Shown: positions 44,826 to 53,710 of the stretch, one piece after another | Numbering within the stretch: the first letter of the stretch is position 1 | Layout: every line of letters starts with the position of its first letter | Assembly: GCA_945862265.1 (NCBI GenBank) | Contig: CAMAXP010000011.1 | Coordinates: 1-64,000, forward strand | DNA from: Bordetella parapertussis | GTDB taxonomy: Bacteria > Pseudomonadota > Gammaproteobacteria > Burkholderiales > SG8-39 | DNA: 64,000 bases | Direction of reading: 5' to 3' | The notes under the pieces: generated by a model | Database searches by the model: none | The model's input: the letters and a program-made list of their open reading frames with translations, nothing else | Told to the model about the DNA's origin: nothing | Translations under genes and position numbers: made by a program

Positions 44826-45445
44826 CAGCGCTCCGCCGCCCAGGCCTCGCCGCGCTCCTTGAGGTAGCCGCCGAGGAAATCGTCGGCACCCACGTTCAAC
44901 GCGCCGTTGATCAGGTTGAACGCATTGCCGGTATTGACGGTCTCCAGCGCCTCGACGATTTCGCCGTCCGTAACGCCGGCTGCGCGCAGCGGCTTGAAGT
45001 CCTCCGGGGTGATGCCATGCGGGTCGCCGTTGGCCTTCAACGCGTATTCGAACAGCGCCTGCTCCTTCTCCGACAGGCCTATGCCCTGCGGGTCGAACTG
45101 CAGCGCAGCCTGCACTTCGGCGTCGGACGCGCCGGCGTTCTTCATCGCCGTGGCGTGGAAGGACACGCAGTAGTCGCAGCGGTTGATCTCCGCCAGCGCC
45201 GTCATGACAGACTCCTTGAACTTCACCGTGAGCGACCCCTTGCCGAGCAGTGCCATCAGCCGCTGCAGGTTCGCCATGCCCAGCTCTGGAAATGCGGCAT
45301 AGGCCTTGAAAAGGTTCGACACGCGGCCCTTCCCGCGGATGCGCTCGAGCTCATCGTACAGCGCCTTGCGCGCGCCCGTTGCCTTGTCGGCCGATACCAG
45401 GTCGATGAAAGGTTCCGGATGGTCCTTGCGGCTCCACTGCCCCAT
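44825..45445 (-). CDS. AhpD/carboxymuconolactone decarboxylase-family protein
   Basis: A 206-residue all-helical protein with the AhpD peroxidase motif NRCDYCVSFHATAM (CxxC-x3-H) near residues 90-105. The C-terminal half (SEKEQALFEYALKANGDPHG, VTDGEIVEALETVN) completes the CMD fold. Members with the CxxC-H motif are alkylhydroperoxidase-type, recycled by a dithiol donor. The directly coupled thioredoxin-like gene fits that role. Divergent from the PuuE-like deacetylase gene across 153 bp. Confidence 0.88.
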   Translation of the reverse strand: MGQWSRKDHPEPFIDLVSADKATGARKALYDELERIRGKGRVSNLFKAYAAFPELGMANLQRLMALLGKGSLTVKFKESVMTALAEINRCDYCVSFHATAMKNAGASDAEVQAALQFDPQGIGLSEKEQALFEYALKANGDPHGITPEDFKPLRAAGVTDGEIVEALETVNTGNAFNLINGALNVGADDFLGGYLKERGEAWAAER

Positions 45446-45598
45446 GACTGGCTCCCAAGCTTCCCGGCGAATACCGTTGGGCCATTATGGTCAACGCGCC
45501 GCCGCAACGTCAAAGGAATCGGCTGCGATATGCAAATTCCGAATCCCCGCCCACGATTTATAGTACGCAGACTTGCGCCACAGCCAAAAGGAATCCCC

Positions 45599-46480
45599 AT
45601 GCTCGCCAGCCACGACCGCTTCACCTACTCGCCCATCACCGAACGCCCCGACTTCAGCTGGCCGGAGGGGCGGCGCCTCGCGATCCACCTTTCGCTGAAC
45701 CTGGAGCACTTCGCCTACAACGAGGGCCTCGGCCTGTCGTACTCGCCCGGCATCCCGCATCCGAACACCTACAACTGGGCCTGGCGCGAGTATGGCAACC
45801 GGGTCGGCGTGTGGCGCCTCATCGAAATGTGCGACGCGCTGCAGCTGCCGATGTCGGTGTTGCTGAATTCAGAGGTCTACGACCATTGCCCGAAAGTGGT
45901 CGATGCGCTGCGCAGGCGCGGTGACGAGATCCTCGGCCACGGCCGCACGAACTCCGAGCACCAGAACAATTTCGACGAAGCCGGCGAGAAGAAACTGATC
46001 GCCGACGTGACCGAGGCAATCAGCAGGAACGAAGGCAAGTCGCCGCAAGGCTGGCTGAGTCCCGGCGTGAACCCGAGCAACGTGACGCCGGACCTGCTGC
46101 AGGAGGCCGGCTACACCTACCTGATGGACTGGCCCATGGACGACCAGCCGGTGTGGATGAAGACGCGCAAGGGCCACATCCTCAGCCTGCCGTACCCGCA
46201 CGAGGTCAACGACATTCCGATGATCGCGCTGCACCACGGCACGGCACCGGCCTTTGCGGACATGGTGATCGACAATTTCGACGAGATGCTGGAGCAGTCA
46301 GCGAAACAGCCGCTCGTCTACGGCATCGCGATCCACGCCTTCCTGATCGGCCAGCCTTTCCGGCTGCGGCATTTCCGCCGCGCCCTGGAACACATCGCCA
46401 AGCACCGCGACAAAGTCTGGATCGCCACCAGCGGCGCCATCGCCCGCCACTTCATCGATCACGCCCCGATCAAGCCCTGA
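45599..46480 (+). CDS. Polysaccharide deacetylase-family hydrolase (PuuE/allantoinase-like)
   Basis: A 293-residue NodB-homology enzyme from ATG 45599 behind AAAAGGA. Landmarks are LAIHLSLNLEHFAYNEG (metal-site strand, with Glu-His in place of the usual DD), MSVLLNSEVYDHCPKVVDAL, EILGHGRTNSEHQNNFD (HxxxxH metal motif), and IAIHAFLIGQPFRLRHFRRAL. This arrangement matches the PuuE-type branch, which hydrolyses C-N bonds such as allantoin, rather than sugar deacetylases. No signal peptide. It is convergent with an NTF2-like gene (stops 1 bp apart). Substrate unknown. Confidence 0.85.
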   Translation: MLASHDRFTYSPITERPDFSWPEGRRLAIHLSLNLEHFAYNEGLGLSYSPGIPHPNTYNWAWREYGNRVGVWRLIEMCDALQLPMSVLLNSEVYDHCPKVVDALRRRGDEILGHGRTNSEHQNNFDEAGEKKLIADVTEAISRNEGKSPQGWLSPGVNPSNVTPDLLQEAGYTYLMDWPMDDQPVWMKTRKGHILSLPYPHEVNDIPMIALHHGTAPAFADMVIDNFDEMLEQSAKQPLVYGIAIHAFLIGQPFRLRHFRRALEHIAKHRDKVWIATSGAIARHFIDHAPIKP

Positions 46481-47125
46481 TCAGGCGTTGGGCGGAATCC
46501 CGGAGGGGACGGGCGGCGTATCGAAGGCCGAAGCGGCCCCTTCCAGCCACGCCTTGCCGCGCGCATACAGTGCCTGCACCACCAGCCCCTTCAGCTGCGG
46601 CATGTCCATCTTGATCTTGAAACCGAGATTGGTCTGCAGGTACGCGAGGTGCCGGTAGCCTTCCGGGAAGCTGTGCAGGAGTTCAGGCAGCAGTTCCAGG
46701 TCCGCGTCCGGGTCGAGGGCATCGAGCCGGTCCTTTTCGTAGATGGGCTGGCGGCGGACAATCTTCCACGCCCCGTTCCTGCGCTCGAAGAAGTCATAGA
46801 ATCGTCCCGTGCACACGACGTCGACATAAAAGCCGTCGAGCATCCCGCGCTGGCTGATGGTCATCTTGCATTGCGAGATCGCCCGGTCGCCCGCGACGTC
46901 CACCGATATGCCGCCGAGAAAATGCAGTATGTTCACGCCCTTCTCGAATCCCGCCTTGCTCACCGCAATGAACTGCTCCGCGGGCCCCTGGAACCAGGTG
47001 GCCGACATCCAGCCGTCCTCGTGCCATACGGTGCAAAAGCGCTCCCAGTCGCCCGCATCGCGCCACACGGCCCAGTTCTGCACGACCTCCGAGATTGCCA
47101 GTTTGTCTTCCATGATGCTGTTCAC
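46481..47125 (-). CDS. NTF2/SnoaL-like fold protein
   Basis: A 214-residue protein with the SnoaL/NTF2-like fold: AISEVVQNWAVWRDAGDWERF, HEDGWMSATWFQGPAEQFI, and the barrel strands GFYVDVVCTGRFYDFFERRNG and WKIVRRQPIYEKDRLDALD. The last phrase resembles ring-hydroxylating dioxygenase beta subunits and scytalone-dehydratase-like proteins. GTG 47125 is chosen because GGGAGG precedes it at good spacing; the longer frame upstream is unlikely. It is divergent from a Bug/FAD-monooxygenase operon, so an aromatic substrate is possible. Catalytic or only binding role cannot be told. Confidence 0.75.
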   Translation of the reverse strand: MNSIMEDKLAISEVVQNWAVWRDAGDWERFCTVWHEDGWMSATWFQGPAEQFIAVSKAGFEKGVNILHFLGGISVDVAGDRAISQCKMTISQRGMLDGFYVDVVCTGRFYDFFERRNGAWKIVRRQPIYEKDRLDALDPDADLELLPELLHSFPEGYRHLAYLQTNLGFKIKMDMPQLKGLVVQALYARGKAWLEGAASAFDTPPVPSGIPPNA

Positions 47126-47213
47126 GTCATCCTCCCGTTTTTCGTCATTATGCTGGCCAATGGCCTCGCCTTGAAATAACCTAGCTCGCTTCCCTGTCCC
47201 CGGAGTGCCAGAA

Positions 47214-48185
47214 ATGCGCAAAGTCGTCCTCCACGTCGCCCTGGCCCTCGGCATCCTTGCCGCGGGCCCCGTCATCGCGCAGGACGCCTACCCGTCCAAG
47301 CCGCTGCGGATCCTCGTCCCGTTCGCCCCCGGCGGCGGCATCGACATCCTCGGCCGCACCCTGGGCCAGAAGTTGCAGGAACGCTGGAAGCAGCCCGTAG
47401 TCATCGAGAACCGCCCGGGCGCGAGCGGCGCGATCGGGTTCGACATGGCGGCCAAGTCCCCCGCGGACGGCTACACGATCCTGATGTCGGTCAACACCAT
47501 GATCATGCTCCCGAGCCTGAACAAGAAGCTCACTTTCGACCCGATCAAGGATTTTGTGCCAGTCGCGCCGGTGGCGATTGGCACCATGGCCTTTGTGGTG
47601 CCCCCTGCGCTCGGCGTGAAGACGGTGGCGGAATTCGTTGCACTGTCGAAGAAGGAACCCGGCAAGCTCAACTACGGTTCGCCCGGCAACGGCACACCGC
47701 ACCACCTCGCGATGGAGCTCTTCAAGCAGCGCGCCGGCATTTCCTTGACGCACATTCCCTACAAGGGCTCCGACGGCATGATGACCGGCATCCTCGGCGG
47801 CCAGATCAGCGCAGTCTTCATGCCGATCCACCAGGCGCTCACCAATGTGCAGGCCGGGCGCATCGTGATGCTCTCGGCCAGCGGCACCAAGCGCTCCAGC
47901 GCGACGCCCAACGTGCCTTCGCTCGGCGAAGCCGCCGGCATCCGTGACATTGACGTCGACATCTGGTTCGGCGTGTATTTCCCGGCGGCCACGCCGAAGG
48001 ACATCGTTACAAAGCTCAGCACCGAGATCAACGCGATCCTCAAGCTTCCCGAAGTCGCTGAAACGCTCGCCAAGCAGGGCCTGCAGCCCACCGGCGGGAC
48101 GCCGGCCGAACTGGCCGACCTCACCTCGAGCGACCTCGACCGTTGGGCCCGGGTGATCCGGGACGCGAACATCCGCGCAGACTAG
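47214..48185 (+). CDS. Bug/TctC-family periplasmic substrate-binding protein (7 of 9)
   Basis: A 323-residue protein. ATG 47214 is preferred (GGAG eight bases upstream); a GTG three codons earlier is possible. The signal peptide is LHVALALGILAAGPVIAQ; then AYPSKPLRILVPFAPGGGID. Landmarks: PADGYTILMSVNTMIM, LTHIPYKGSDGMMTGILGG and DLDRWARVIRDANIRAD. It is followed after 9 bp by an FAD monooxygenase, so the pair probably imports and hydroxylates one aromatic acid (inference). Confidence 0.93.
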   Translation: MRKVVLHVALALGILAAGPVIAQDAYPSKPLRILVPFAPGGGIDILGRTLGQKLQERWKQPVVIENRPGASGAIGFDMAAKSPADGYTILMSVNTMIMLPSLNKKLTFDPIKDFVPVAPVAIGTMAFVVPPALGVKTVAEFVALSKKEPGKLNYGSPGNGTPHHLAMELFKQRAGISLTHIPYKGSDGMMTGILGGQISAVFMPIHQALTNVQAGRIVMLSASGTKRSSATPNVPSLGEAAGIRDIDVDIWFGVYFPAATPKDIVTKLSTEINAILKLPEVAETLAKQGLQPTGGTPAELADLTSSDLDRWARVIRDANIRAD

Positions 48186-48194
48186 GAGCAGCAC

Positions 48195-49430
48195 ATGGAA
48201 GTCATCATTGTAGGCGCCGGGATTGGCGGCCTCACCCTCGCGCTGGAACTGCACAAGGCCGGCATCGCGAGCCGGGTTTACGAGGCCGCGCCGGAAATCA
48301 AGCAGGTGGGCGTAGGCGTCACGCTGCTGCCGCATTGCGTTAAAGCGCTCGGCGAACTGGGGCTCGTCGATGAGCTCGGAAAACTGGCCGTCGCGACCCG
48401 CGAGACGGTGTTCTTCAATCGCTTCGGCCAGAAGATCCACAGCGAACCCACCGGGCGCCATGCGGGCTACGAGTGGCCGCAGTTCCAGGTGCACCGTGCA
48501 GACATCCTCAAGGTCCTGCTCGACGCATTCAAGGCTCGCGTCGGCGAGGATCGGCTGTTCCTCGGCTGGAAATGCACGGGCTTCGAGCAGGATGCAGGCA
48601 GCGTCAGCGGGAAATTCGTGTCCGCCAAGACTGGTGAGGCCCTGCCGCCGGCGAAGGGAGATGTGCTGATTGCGTGCGACGGCATCCATTCGGTGGTCCG
48701 CAAGCAACTGCACCCGAGCGAAGGCGCCCACGTCTACTCCGGCGTGAACATGTGGCGCGGCGTGACCCGGATGAAGCCTTACATGACCGGCGAGAGCTAC
48801 GTGCGCGCCGGCTGGCTGACGCCGGGCAAGATGGTGATCTACCCGATCCGCAACAACATCGACGCCGAAGGCCGCTCACTGGTGAACTGGGTCTGCGAAG
48901 TCACCACGCCCAAGTTCGAACAGCGTGACTGGAACCGGCAGGGCAACATCGACGACTTCATCGGCCCGTTCGCGGACTGGAACTTCGACTGGCTGGACAT
49001 CCCCGCCATGATCCGCGCTTCGGACATCATCCTCGAGTTCCCGATGATCGACCAGGACCCGCTGCCGTGGTGGACGCAGGGTCGCGTGACCCTGCTCGGC
49101 GACGCCGCGCACCCGATGGTTCCGCGCGGCTCCAACGGTGCAGGCCAGGCGATCCTCGATACGATTGCGCTGCGCGACCTGCTCGTCGCCAACAAGGACC
49201 CGCTGGCGGCACTGAAGACTTACGAGGCGCAGCGCCTGCCCGCCACGGCCAACGTGGTGCTGACCAACCGCAAGAACCCGCCCGACGCGATCCTGCGCGA
49301 GGTCTGGCAGCGCACCGGTGACAAGCCTTTCGCCGACATCGACGACGTGATCTCGAAGAAGGAGATCATGGCGATCTCCGACGGCTACAAGAAGGTCGCG
49401 GGCTACGACCGCGAGTCTTTGCGCGCCTGA
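48195..49430 (+). CDS. FAD-dependent aromatic-ring monooxygenase (salicylate/3-hydroxybenzoate hydroxylase-like)
   Basis: A 411-residue group A flavoprotein monooxygenase. Motifs are the dinucleotide fold MEVIIVGAGIGGLTLALEL, the DG motif KGDVLIACDGIHSVVRKQL, and the GD motif RVTLLGDAAHPMVPRGSNGA. Length fits salicylate-1-monooxygenase and 3-hydroxybenzoate-6-hydroxylase types. It uses NAD(P)H and O2 on a phenolic acid. It is the second gene after a Bug receptor, and its last 28 bp overlap the end of the convergent DUF349 gene. Confidence 0.92.
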   Translation: MEVIIVGAGIGGLTLALELHKAGIASRVYEAAPEIKQVGVGVTLLPHCVKALGELGLVDELGKLAVATRETVFFNRFGQKIHSEPTGRHAGYEWPQFQVHRADILKVLLDAFKARVGEDRLFLGWKCTGFEQDAGSVSGKFVSAKTGEALPPAKGDVLIACDGIHSVVRKQLHPSEGAHVYSGVNMWRGVTRMKPYMTGESYVRAGWLTPGKMVIYPIRNNIDAEGRSLVNWVCEVTTPKFEQRDWNRQGNIDDFIGPFADWNFDWLDIPAMIRASDIILEFPMIDQDPLPWWTQGRVTLLGDAAHPMVPRGSNGAGQAILDTIALRDLLVANKDPLAALKTYEAQRLPATANVVLTNRKNPPDAILREVWQRTGDKPFADIDDVISKKEIMAISDGYKKVAGYDRESLRA

Positions 49431-51640
49431 CCCCGGGGCTGGCCCCGGGTCTCACCCTCCAGCAGCCGCGACACCACGGCGGACATGCGGGCCGCCTGAG
49501 ATTCATCCGGCGTCGCAACGATCGCGTACCACTTCGCCACCATCGCCTCCGGGTCCGTCGGAGCTGCGACGCCTTTGCTGAAGCGGTCCTGAAGGCGCGC
49601 AAGCATGCGCGCCCTGCGCGCCACCGCTTGCGCCGCAGGCGTCGGCAGGTCGAGGGCGATTTCGAGGTCGAGCAGCAGCGCATCGCGCTCGGCGAGGCCT
49701 TTTGCAAGGAGCTCGGGTGCGGCGTCGGGCACGGCGGCAGCCTTTTCGGCCATCACAGCAAACCGGGCTGCGTGCTTTTCACGCTTCTTCGCCTCGACCT
49801 CGCGAGCGGCCTCGGTCTCGGCCTTGCGGGCCTCGTCGCGCTTGGCGCGCTCTGCAACCACCTTCTCCTGCTCCACATCCCGACGCGCGAAGACGGCGTC
49901 GCAGGCGGTGCGGAATCGCTGCCACACCTTGTGGTCCGCGCCGTGCCGCAGGCCCACCGGCGCCATTTCGTCCTTCCAGCGCCGCTGCAGGGTCTTGGCA
50001 GCGCTCATCGCTGCGCCCAGTTCCGGCATGTCCTTGAGCGCTTCGGCCTGCACGACCAGGTCCTTGCGTCGCGCGAGTTCCTTCGTTCGCGCCTCTTCGA
50101 GTTGCGCGTCGATCTTCCCGATCAGCGCATCGAAGCGCTTGCGCAGCTTGCGCTCGTCACCGAATCCGGCTCGCGCGGCAGACCTCCACTGGCCGGCCAT
50201 CTCCTCGCGCTTGGCCTCCATGACCTTGAAATCCGACGCGGGCGCCTCCGCCATCCAGGCTTCCCACGCGACGCACATCGCGGCCTTCGCGGCGCGCGCG
50301 ACCGCGTGCGCAACTGCCTCCGCTGCACGCTGTTCCGCAACCGGCTTGTAGGCGCGTTCCAGCGCACGATCGAAGCGCTTCCACAGTCCCTGCGGTGCCC
50401 CGCCGTGCGCATCCAGGTTCTTCCACTCGCGGCGCAGCAGCGGCACAGCACGCGTGCGTTCGGCGACATCGGGTTCGCCTACCAACAGCGCTTCGGCCGC
50501 GCCGATCAACTGCTCGCGCGCCTGGTCGGTGCCCCAGCGCGCCCAACCGACTAGGCGAGCCTCCTGCGACCGCGCGCGCTGCAGCCTGCGTGCCAATTGC
50601 CCTGCGGGCGCAGCGCCTCCCAGCAGGCGGTCGATGCCCTTGATCGCGGACTCCGCCTCGACTAGGCGCCCTTCCTCGAGGTGGACCTCGAGTTCCTCGA
50701 GCAGCTTTTGCACGGCCTCCGCGTCGAACTTCTTCTTCGCTGCAGCCGGCGCCTTGGGAACTGCCGGTGGCGGCTCGAGGGCTGCAGCGGCTTCAGCCGC
50801 GAGCCTCGCGGCTTCGGCGGCGAGCCTTTGCGCTTCCAGCAGGGCGGCGTGCTCAACGACCTCCCCGAGCACTGTGAGACGCGATTCAGCGTCCTGCAGC
50901 GCTTTCGCCAGGGACCGCGACGCGGGCAGCTGGGACAACCACGCCGGCGACTCGGCCGCATCCTGGGCTATGGCAGCACGGTGCGCGCCCCACGCTTCGA
51001 TGTCTTGCGCGGAGGGCGACTCCGCCGCCGCGATTGAAGCCACCAGCGCCTGCGCCGAGGCGAGGCGCGCGCGCAGCGTGATCTGGGCCTGCGTCTCGAG
51101 CAGGACGCGGGCGCGCGCCTGCTCCAGCAGCGTTTCGCATTCCTGGGTTTCCTCGCCGCCCTCACCGAGGGATGCAAGGTCCTTTTCGATCTGCAACAGG
51201 TGCGACACAGCGACGGGCGTCGCATCCAGCAGTGCACGGGTCGCGACGGCAAGCTCGGCCGCACGGCGGGCGCGCTCGCCTTCCTGCCGGGTTTCCCTCA
51301 AGGCGTCGGCGCAGTGGCGGTACACGTGCTTGTCCTTCTCGCGGCTGCCCTCCATGACCTGCTTGAGCACCGCGGCGTCGGCGATCCTGCGCACCGTGGC
51401 GAGACGTACTTCCGCAAACCTGCAGCGCACGGCCACTTCGGCAAGCAGTTCATCGCCTTCCACGCTTTGCGCCCATTCGGCCGCAAGGGCCTTGTCCGTG
51501 GCCGTGCAGGCAGCCTCGGCCCATACCGCGGGCGGGTCGCCAGCCACCGGCGCAGGCCGGACTGGCAACGCGGGTTCCGCGGGCTGGGCCTCCTTGCCCG
51601 CGCCCGCCCCCTGCTTGCCCCGCAACCAGCTTATCGGCAT
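49403..51640 (-). CDS. DUF349 repeat protein, long coiled-coil
   Basis: A 745-residue cytoplasmic protein starting at ATG 51640. It is Ala/Glu/Arg rich and mostly helical, with several DUF349-type units of the form WKxxDxHGGxPxxLWKRFDRAL (for example near residues 410-435 and 570-600: LQRRWKDEMAPVGLR then DHKVWQRFRTACDAVFA). The Ala/Pro-rich stretch PPPAVPKAPAAAKKKF lies near the middle. DUF349 proteins are widespread in Proteobacteria but lack an established biochemical role. It overlaps the convergent monooxygenase gene and follows an SDR gene by 16 bp. Confidence 0.85.
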   Translation of the reverse strand: MPISWLRGKQGAGAGKEAQPAEPALPVRPAPVAGDPPAVWAEAACTATDKALAAEWAQSVEGDELLAEVAVRCRFAEVRLATVRRIADAAVLKQVMEGSREKDKHVYRHCADALRETRQEGERARRAAELAVATRALLDATPVAVSHLLQIEKDLASLGEGGEETQECETLLEQARARVLLETQAQITLRARLASAQALVASIAAAESPSAQDIEAWGAHRAAIAQDAAESPAWLSQLPASRSLAKALQDAESRLTVLGEVVEHAALLEAQRLAAEAARLAAEAAAALEPPPAVPKAPAAAKKKFDAEAVQKLLEELEVHLEEGRLVEAESAIKGIDRLLGGAAPAGQLARRLQRARSQEARLVGWARWGTDQAREQLIGAAEALLVGEPDVAERTRAVPLLRREWKNLDAHGGAPQGLWKRFDRALERAYKPVAEQRAAEAVAHAVARAAKAAMCVAWEAWMAEAPASDFKVMEAKREEMAGQWRSAARAGFGDERKLRKRFDALIGKIDAQLEEARTKELARRKDLVVQAEALKDMPELGAAMSAAKTLQRRWKDEMAPVGLRHGADHKVWQRFRTACDAVFARRDVEQEKVVAERAKRDEARKAETEAAREVEAKKREKHAARFAVMAEKAAAVPDAAPELLAKGLAERDALLLDLEIALDLPTPAAQAVARRARMLARLQDRFSKGVAAPTDPEAMVAKWYAIVATPDESQAARMSAVVSRLLEGETRGQPRGQARKDSRS

Positions 51641-51656
51641 GTCCGCCTCATCGTTC

Positions 51657-52430
51657 TCAAAGGACGCCCGACGTGCCGCCGTCCAGGTTGACACTGGTGC
51701 CCGTCACGTAGCTCGCGGCATTCGAGGCGAGGAATGTGATCACATTGGCGACTTCCTCGGCCTCGCCCACGCGCCCGAGCGGGATGTCTTTCGCCATGTT
51801 CGAGTAGAGGGCATCGACCGGAATGCCGGCCTTCTTCGCCTTGCCTTCGTGCTGGGCGGCCCGGATCAACCCGATGCAAACAGTGTTCACGAGGATGTTG
51901 TCCGCGGCGTACTCCTTGGACAGCGCCTTGGTGAAGGCCAGGCCGGCGGCGCGCGTCACCGTGGTGGGCATGGACTTCGCGCGCGGCTGCTTGGCGCCGA
52001 TATTGGTGATGTTGATGATGCGGCCGCCCTTCTGCTTTTTCATCTCGGGGATGGCGAGCCTCGCGAGGCGGATCGCGCCAAAGAGCTTCAGGTCGAAGTC
52101 CGCCTGCCAGGCCTCATCGGTGACCGACTCGAATTCGCCGGTGGCGGAGGTGCCTGCGTTATTCACCAGGATGTCGATCCGGCCGAAAGCCTTGAGCGTT
52201 TCCGCAATCAGGCGCTCGCAGTCGGCCTTGACGCCCACGTCGGCCTGCACGGCGGCCACCTGGCCGCCCGCGGCGCGGATTTCCGCCGCAACGGCATCGA
52301 GCAGCTCGCGCCCCCGCGCCGCGATCACCACGCTGGCCCCCTCGCGAGCCAGCACCACCGCGGCCGCCTTGCCGATGCCCTGGGTGCCGCCCGTGACGAT
52401 GGCAACCTTGCCCTTCAATCCGAGATCCAT
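51657..52430 (-). CDS. Short-chain dehydrogenase/reductase with non-canonical active site
   Basis: A 257-residue SDR from ATG 52430. The cofactor motif GKVAIVTGGTQGIGKAAAVV, the NNAG motif (DILVNNAGTSATG) and the C-terminal FLASNAASYVTGTSVNLDGG are normal. The active-site segment reads KSMPTTVTRAAGLAFTKAL: where classical SDRs have YxxxK, aligning on the following Ala-Ala gives Thr-x3-Arg. The preceding Ser position is NITNIGAK. The fold is intact and genes are not disrupted, so this is a divergent subfamily rather than decay. Enzymatic activity and substrate are uncertain. Confidence 0.85.
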   Translation of the reverse strand: MDLGLKGKVAIVTGGTQGIGKAAAVVLAREGASVVIAARGRELLDAVAAEIRAAGGQVAAVQADVGVKADCERLIAETLKAFGRIDILVNNAGTSATGEFESVTDEAWQADFDLKLFGAIRLARLAIPEMKKQKGGRIINITNIGAKQPRAKSMPTTVTRAAGLAFTKALSKEYAADNILVNTVCIGLIRAAQHEGKAKKAGIPVDALYSNMAKDIPLGRVGEAEEVANVITFLASNAASYVTGTSVNLDGGTSGVL

Positions 52431-52510
52431 GCCTGCCCTCCTGCAAAAGTTCAATGCTACAGCCTGCAGGCGCCCGCCTTGGGGGATGCGCCTAAAATTC
52501 AGGGGGAAAA

Positions 52511-52696
52511 ATGAAACTGCGTGCGTTTCTTGTCGTGCTCGCGCTGGGTTGCATGGTATCCGCTTCGCCCGCGCGCGCACAGGGCAAGACGACGCGTTCG
52601 CCACACACTGGTACCGGACGCCGAAATTCACGACAGAGAGTTCCACGACAGGGTAAATTAGCCTCTCGCAGGCAAAAAGAAGGGGGCAGGACATGA
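52511..52696 (+). CDS. Orphan signal-peptide ORF, likely remnant
   Basis: ATG 52511 opens a 61-codon frame whose first 24 residues are a clear Sec signal peptide (MKLRAFLVVLALGCMVSASP, then ARAQ), preceded by AGGGGGAAAA. After the cleavage site the frame is basic and low-complexity. A different frame over the same DNA reads DAFATHWYRTPKFTTE before a stop, which looks more protein-like, so a frameshifted or truncated exported protein is possible. It ends overlapping the ATG of the next Bug gene (52693). Confidence 0.35.
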   Translation: MKLRAFLVVLALGCMVSASPARAQGKTTRSPHTGTGRRNSRQRVPRQGKLASRRQKEGGRT

Positions 52697-53655
52697 GGAA
52701 AACAATAACGAAACTGGCCATCGCCTTCGGCGCCCTCGCGGCGGGATTTGCGCACGCCCAGCCTTATCCGAACAAGCCGATCAAGATCGTCGCCCCCTTC
52801 GCACCGGGGGGAGGAACGGACTTCATCGCGCGCCTGATCGCGCAGAAGCTCACCGAAAAACTCGGCGCGCAGGTCGTCGTCGAGAACAAGCCCGGCGCGG
52901 GCGGCAACCTCGGCGCGGAGCAGGCAGTCCGCTCGCCCGCCGACGGGTACACGCTGCTCCTCGTTGCCGGCAGCTACACGGTGAACCCGAGCCTCTACAA
53001 GCTCACCTTCGACCCGGTGAGCGACATCACCCCGATCATCCAGTTGTCGCAGGGCCCCTTCATCGTCGCGGTCCACCCTTCGGTGCCAGTGAAAACGCTG
53101 AAGGAACTCATCGACCTCGTGAAGAAGCAACCCGACAAGCTTTCCTACGCGTCAGCCGGTTCGGGCAGCATCACGCACCTCGCGTCAGCCATGTTCGTGG
53201 ACATGGCGAAGCTCCAGATCGTGCATATCCCTTACAAGGGCACCGGGCCGGCCCTCAACGACGCGATCGCGGGCAACGTGCAGGTCCTGTTCGGCAGCCC
53301 ATCGACCACGATCCCGCACATCAAGTCGGGGCGACTGCGCGCGCTGGCGGTGACCACCACCCATCGAATCGGGGCCGCACCCGATGTGCCCACCGTCGCC
53401 GAGTCCGGCCTTGCCGGCTATGAAGTGGTGCTGTGGCACGGCCTGGTCGGTCCGAAAGGATTGCCCCGTGCCATCGTCGACAGGATCAATGCCGAGGCCA
53501 ACCAGATCCTCAAGGTCAAGGAGATGGACACGCTGCTCGCCACGGACGGCGTGGCCGCCGCAGGAGGCACGCCGGAACAATTCGCCGCGACGATCAAGTC
53601 CGACATCGAGCGCTGGGGCAAGGTCGTCAAGCAGGCTGGCGTAAAGGTCGACTGA
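52693..53655 (+). CDS. Bug/TctC-family periplasmic substrate-binding protein (8 of 9)
   Basis: A 320-residue protein from ATG 52693 (GAAGGGGGC upstream). The signal peptide is KLAIAFGALAAGFAHAQ; the mature N-terminus is PYPNKPIKIVAPFAPGGGTD. Landmarks: PADGYTLLLVAGSYTVN, VHIPYKGTGPALNDAIAGN and RWGKVVKQAGVKVD. No enzyme gene follows; a hairpin closes the transcript, so it is apparently monocistronic. It is divergent from the non-canonical SDR gene, which could share its substrate. Confidence 0.93.
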   Translation: MRKTITKLAIAFGALAAGFAHAQPYPNKPIKIVAPFAPGGGTDFIARLIAQKLTEKLGAQVVVENKPGAGGNLGAEQAVRSPADGYTLLLVAGSYTVNPSLYKLTFDPVSDITPIIQLSQGPFIVAVHPSVPVKTLKELIDLVKKQPDKLSYASAGSGSITHLASAMFVDMAKLQIVHIPYKGTGPALNDAIAGNVQVLFGSPSTTIPHIKSGRLRALAVTTTHRIGAAPDVPTVAESGLAGYEVVLWHGLVGPKGLPRAIVDRINAEANQILKVKEMDTLLATDGVAAAGGTPEQFAATIKSDIERWGKVVKQAGVKVD

Positions 53656-53674
53656 CCACCAAAGGAGGTCAGTC
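53650..53674 (+). terminator. Hairpin terminator after Bug gene 8
   Basis: GACTGACC (53650-53657) pairs perfectly with GGTCAGTC (53667-53674) around a 9-base loop. The stop codon lies in the left arm. Only a short TTTT follows 13 bases later, so termination may be weak. Confidence 0.45.
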
Positions 53675-53710
53675 GAGGCGGGGCTTTTCGCGCCTGCTAC
53701 CCCGCGCCGA

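Noticed and set aside
50454-52514. 686-codon plus-strand Ser/Ala-rich frame opposite the DUF349 and SDR genes
   Set aside because: Composition is that of the complement of Ala/Glu-rich coding sequence; no initiation signal.
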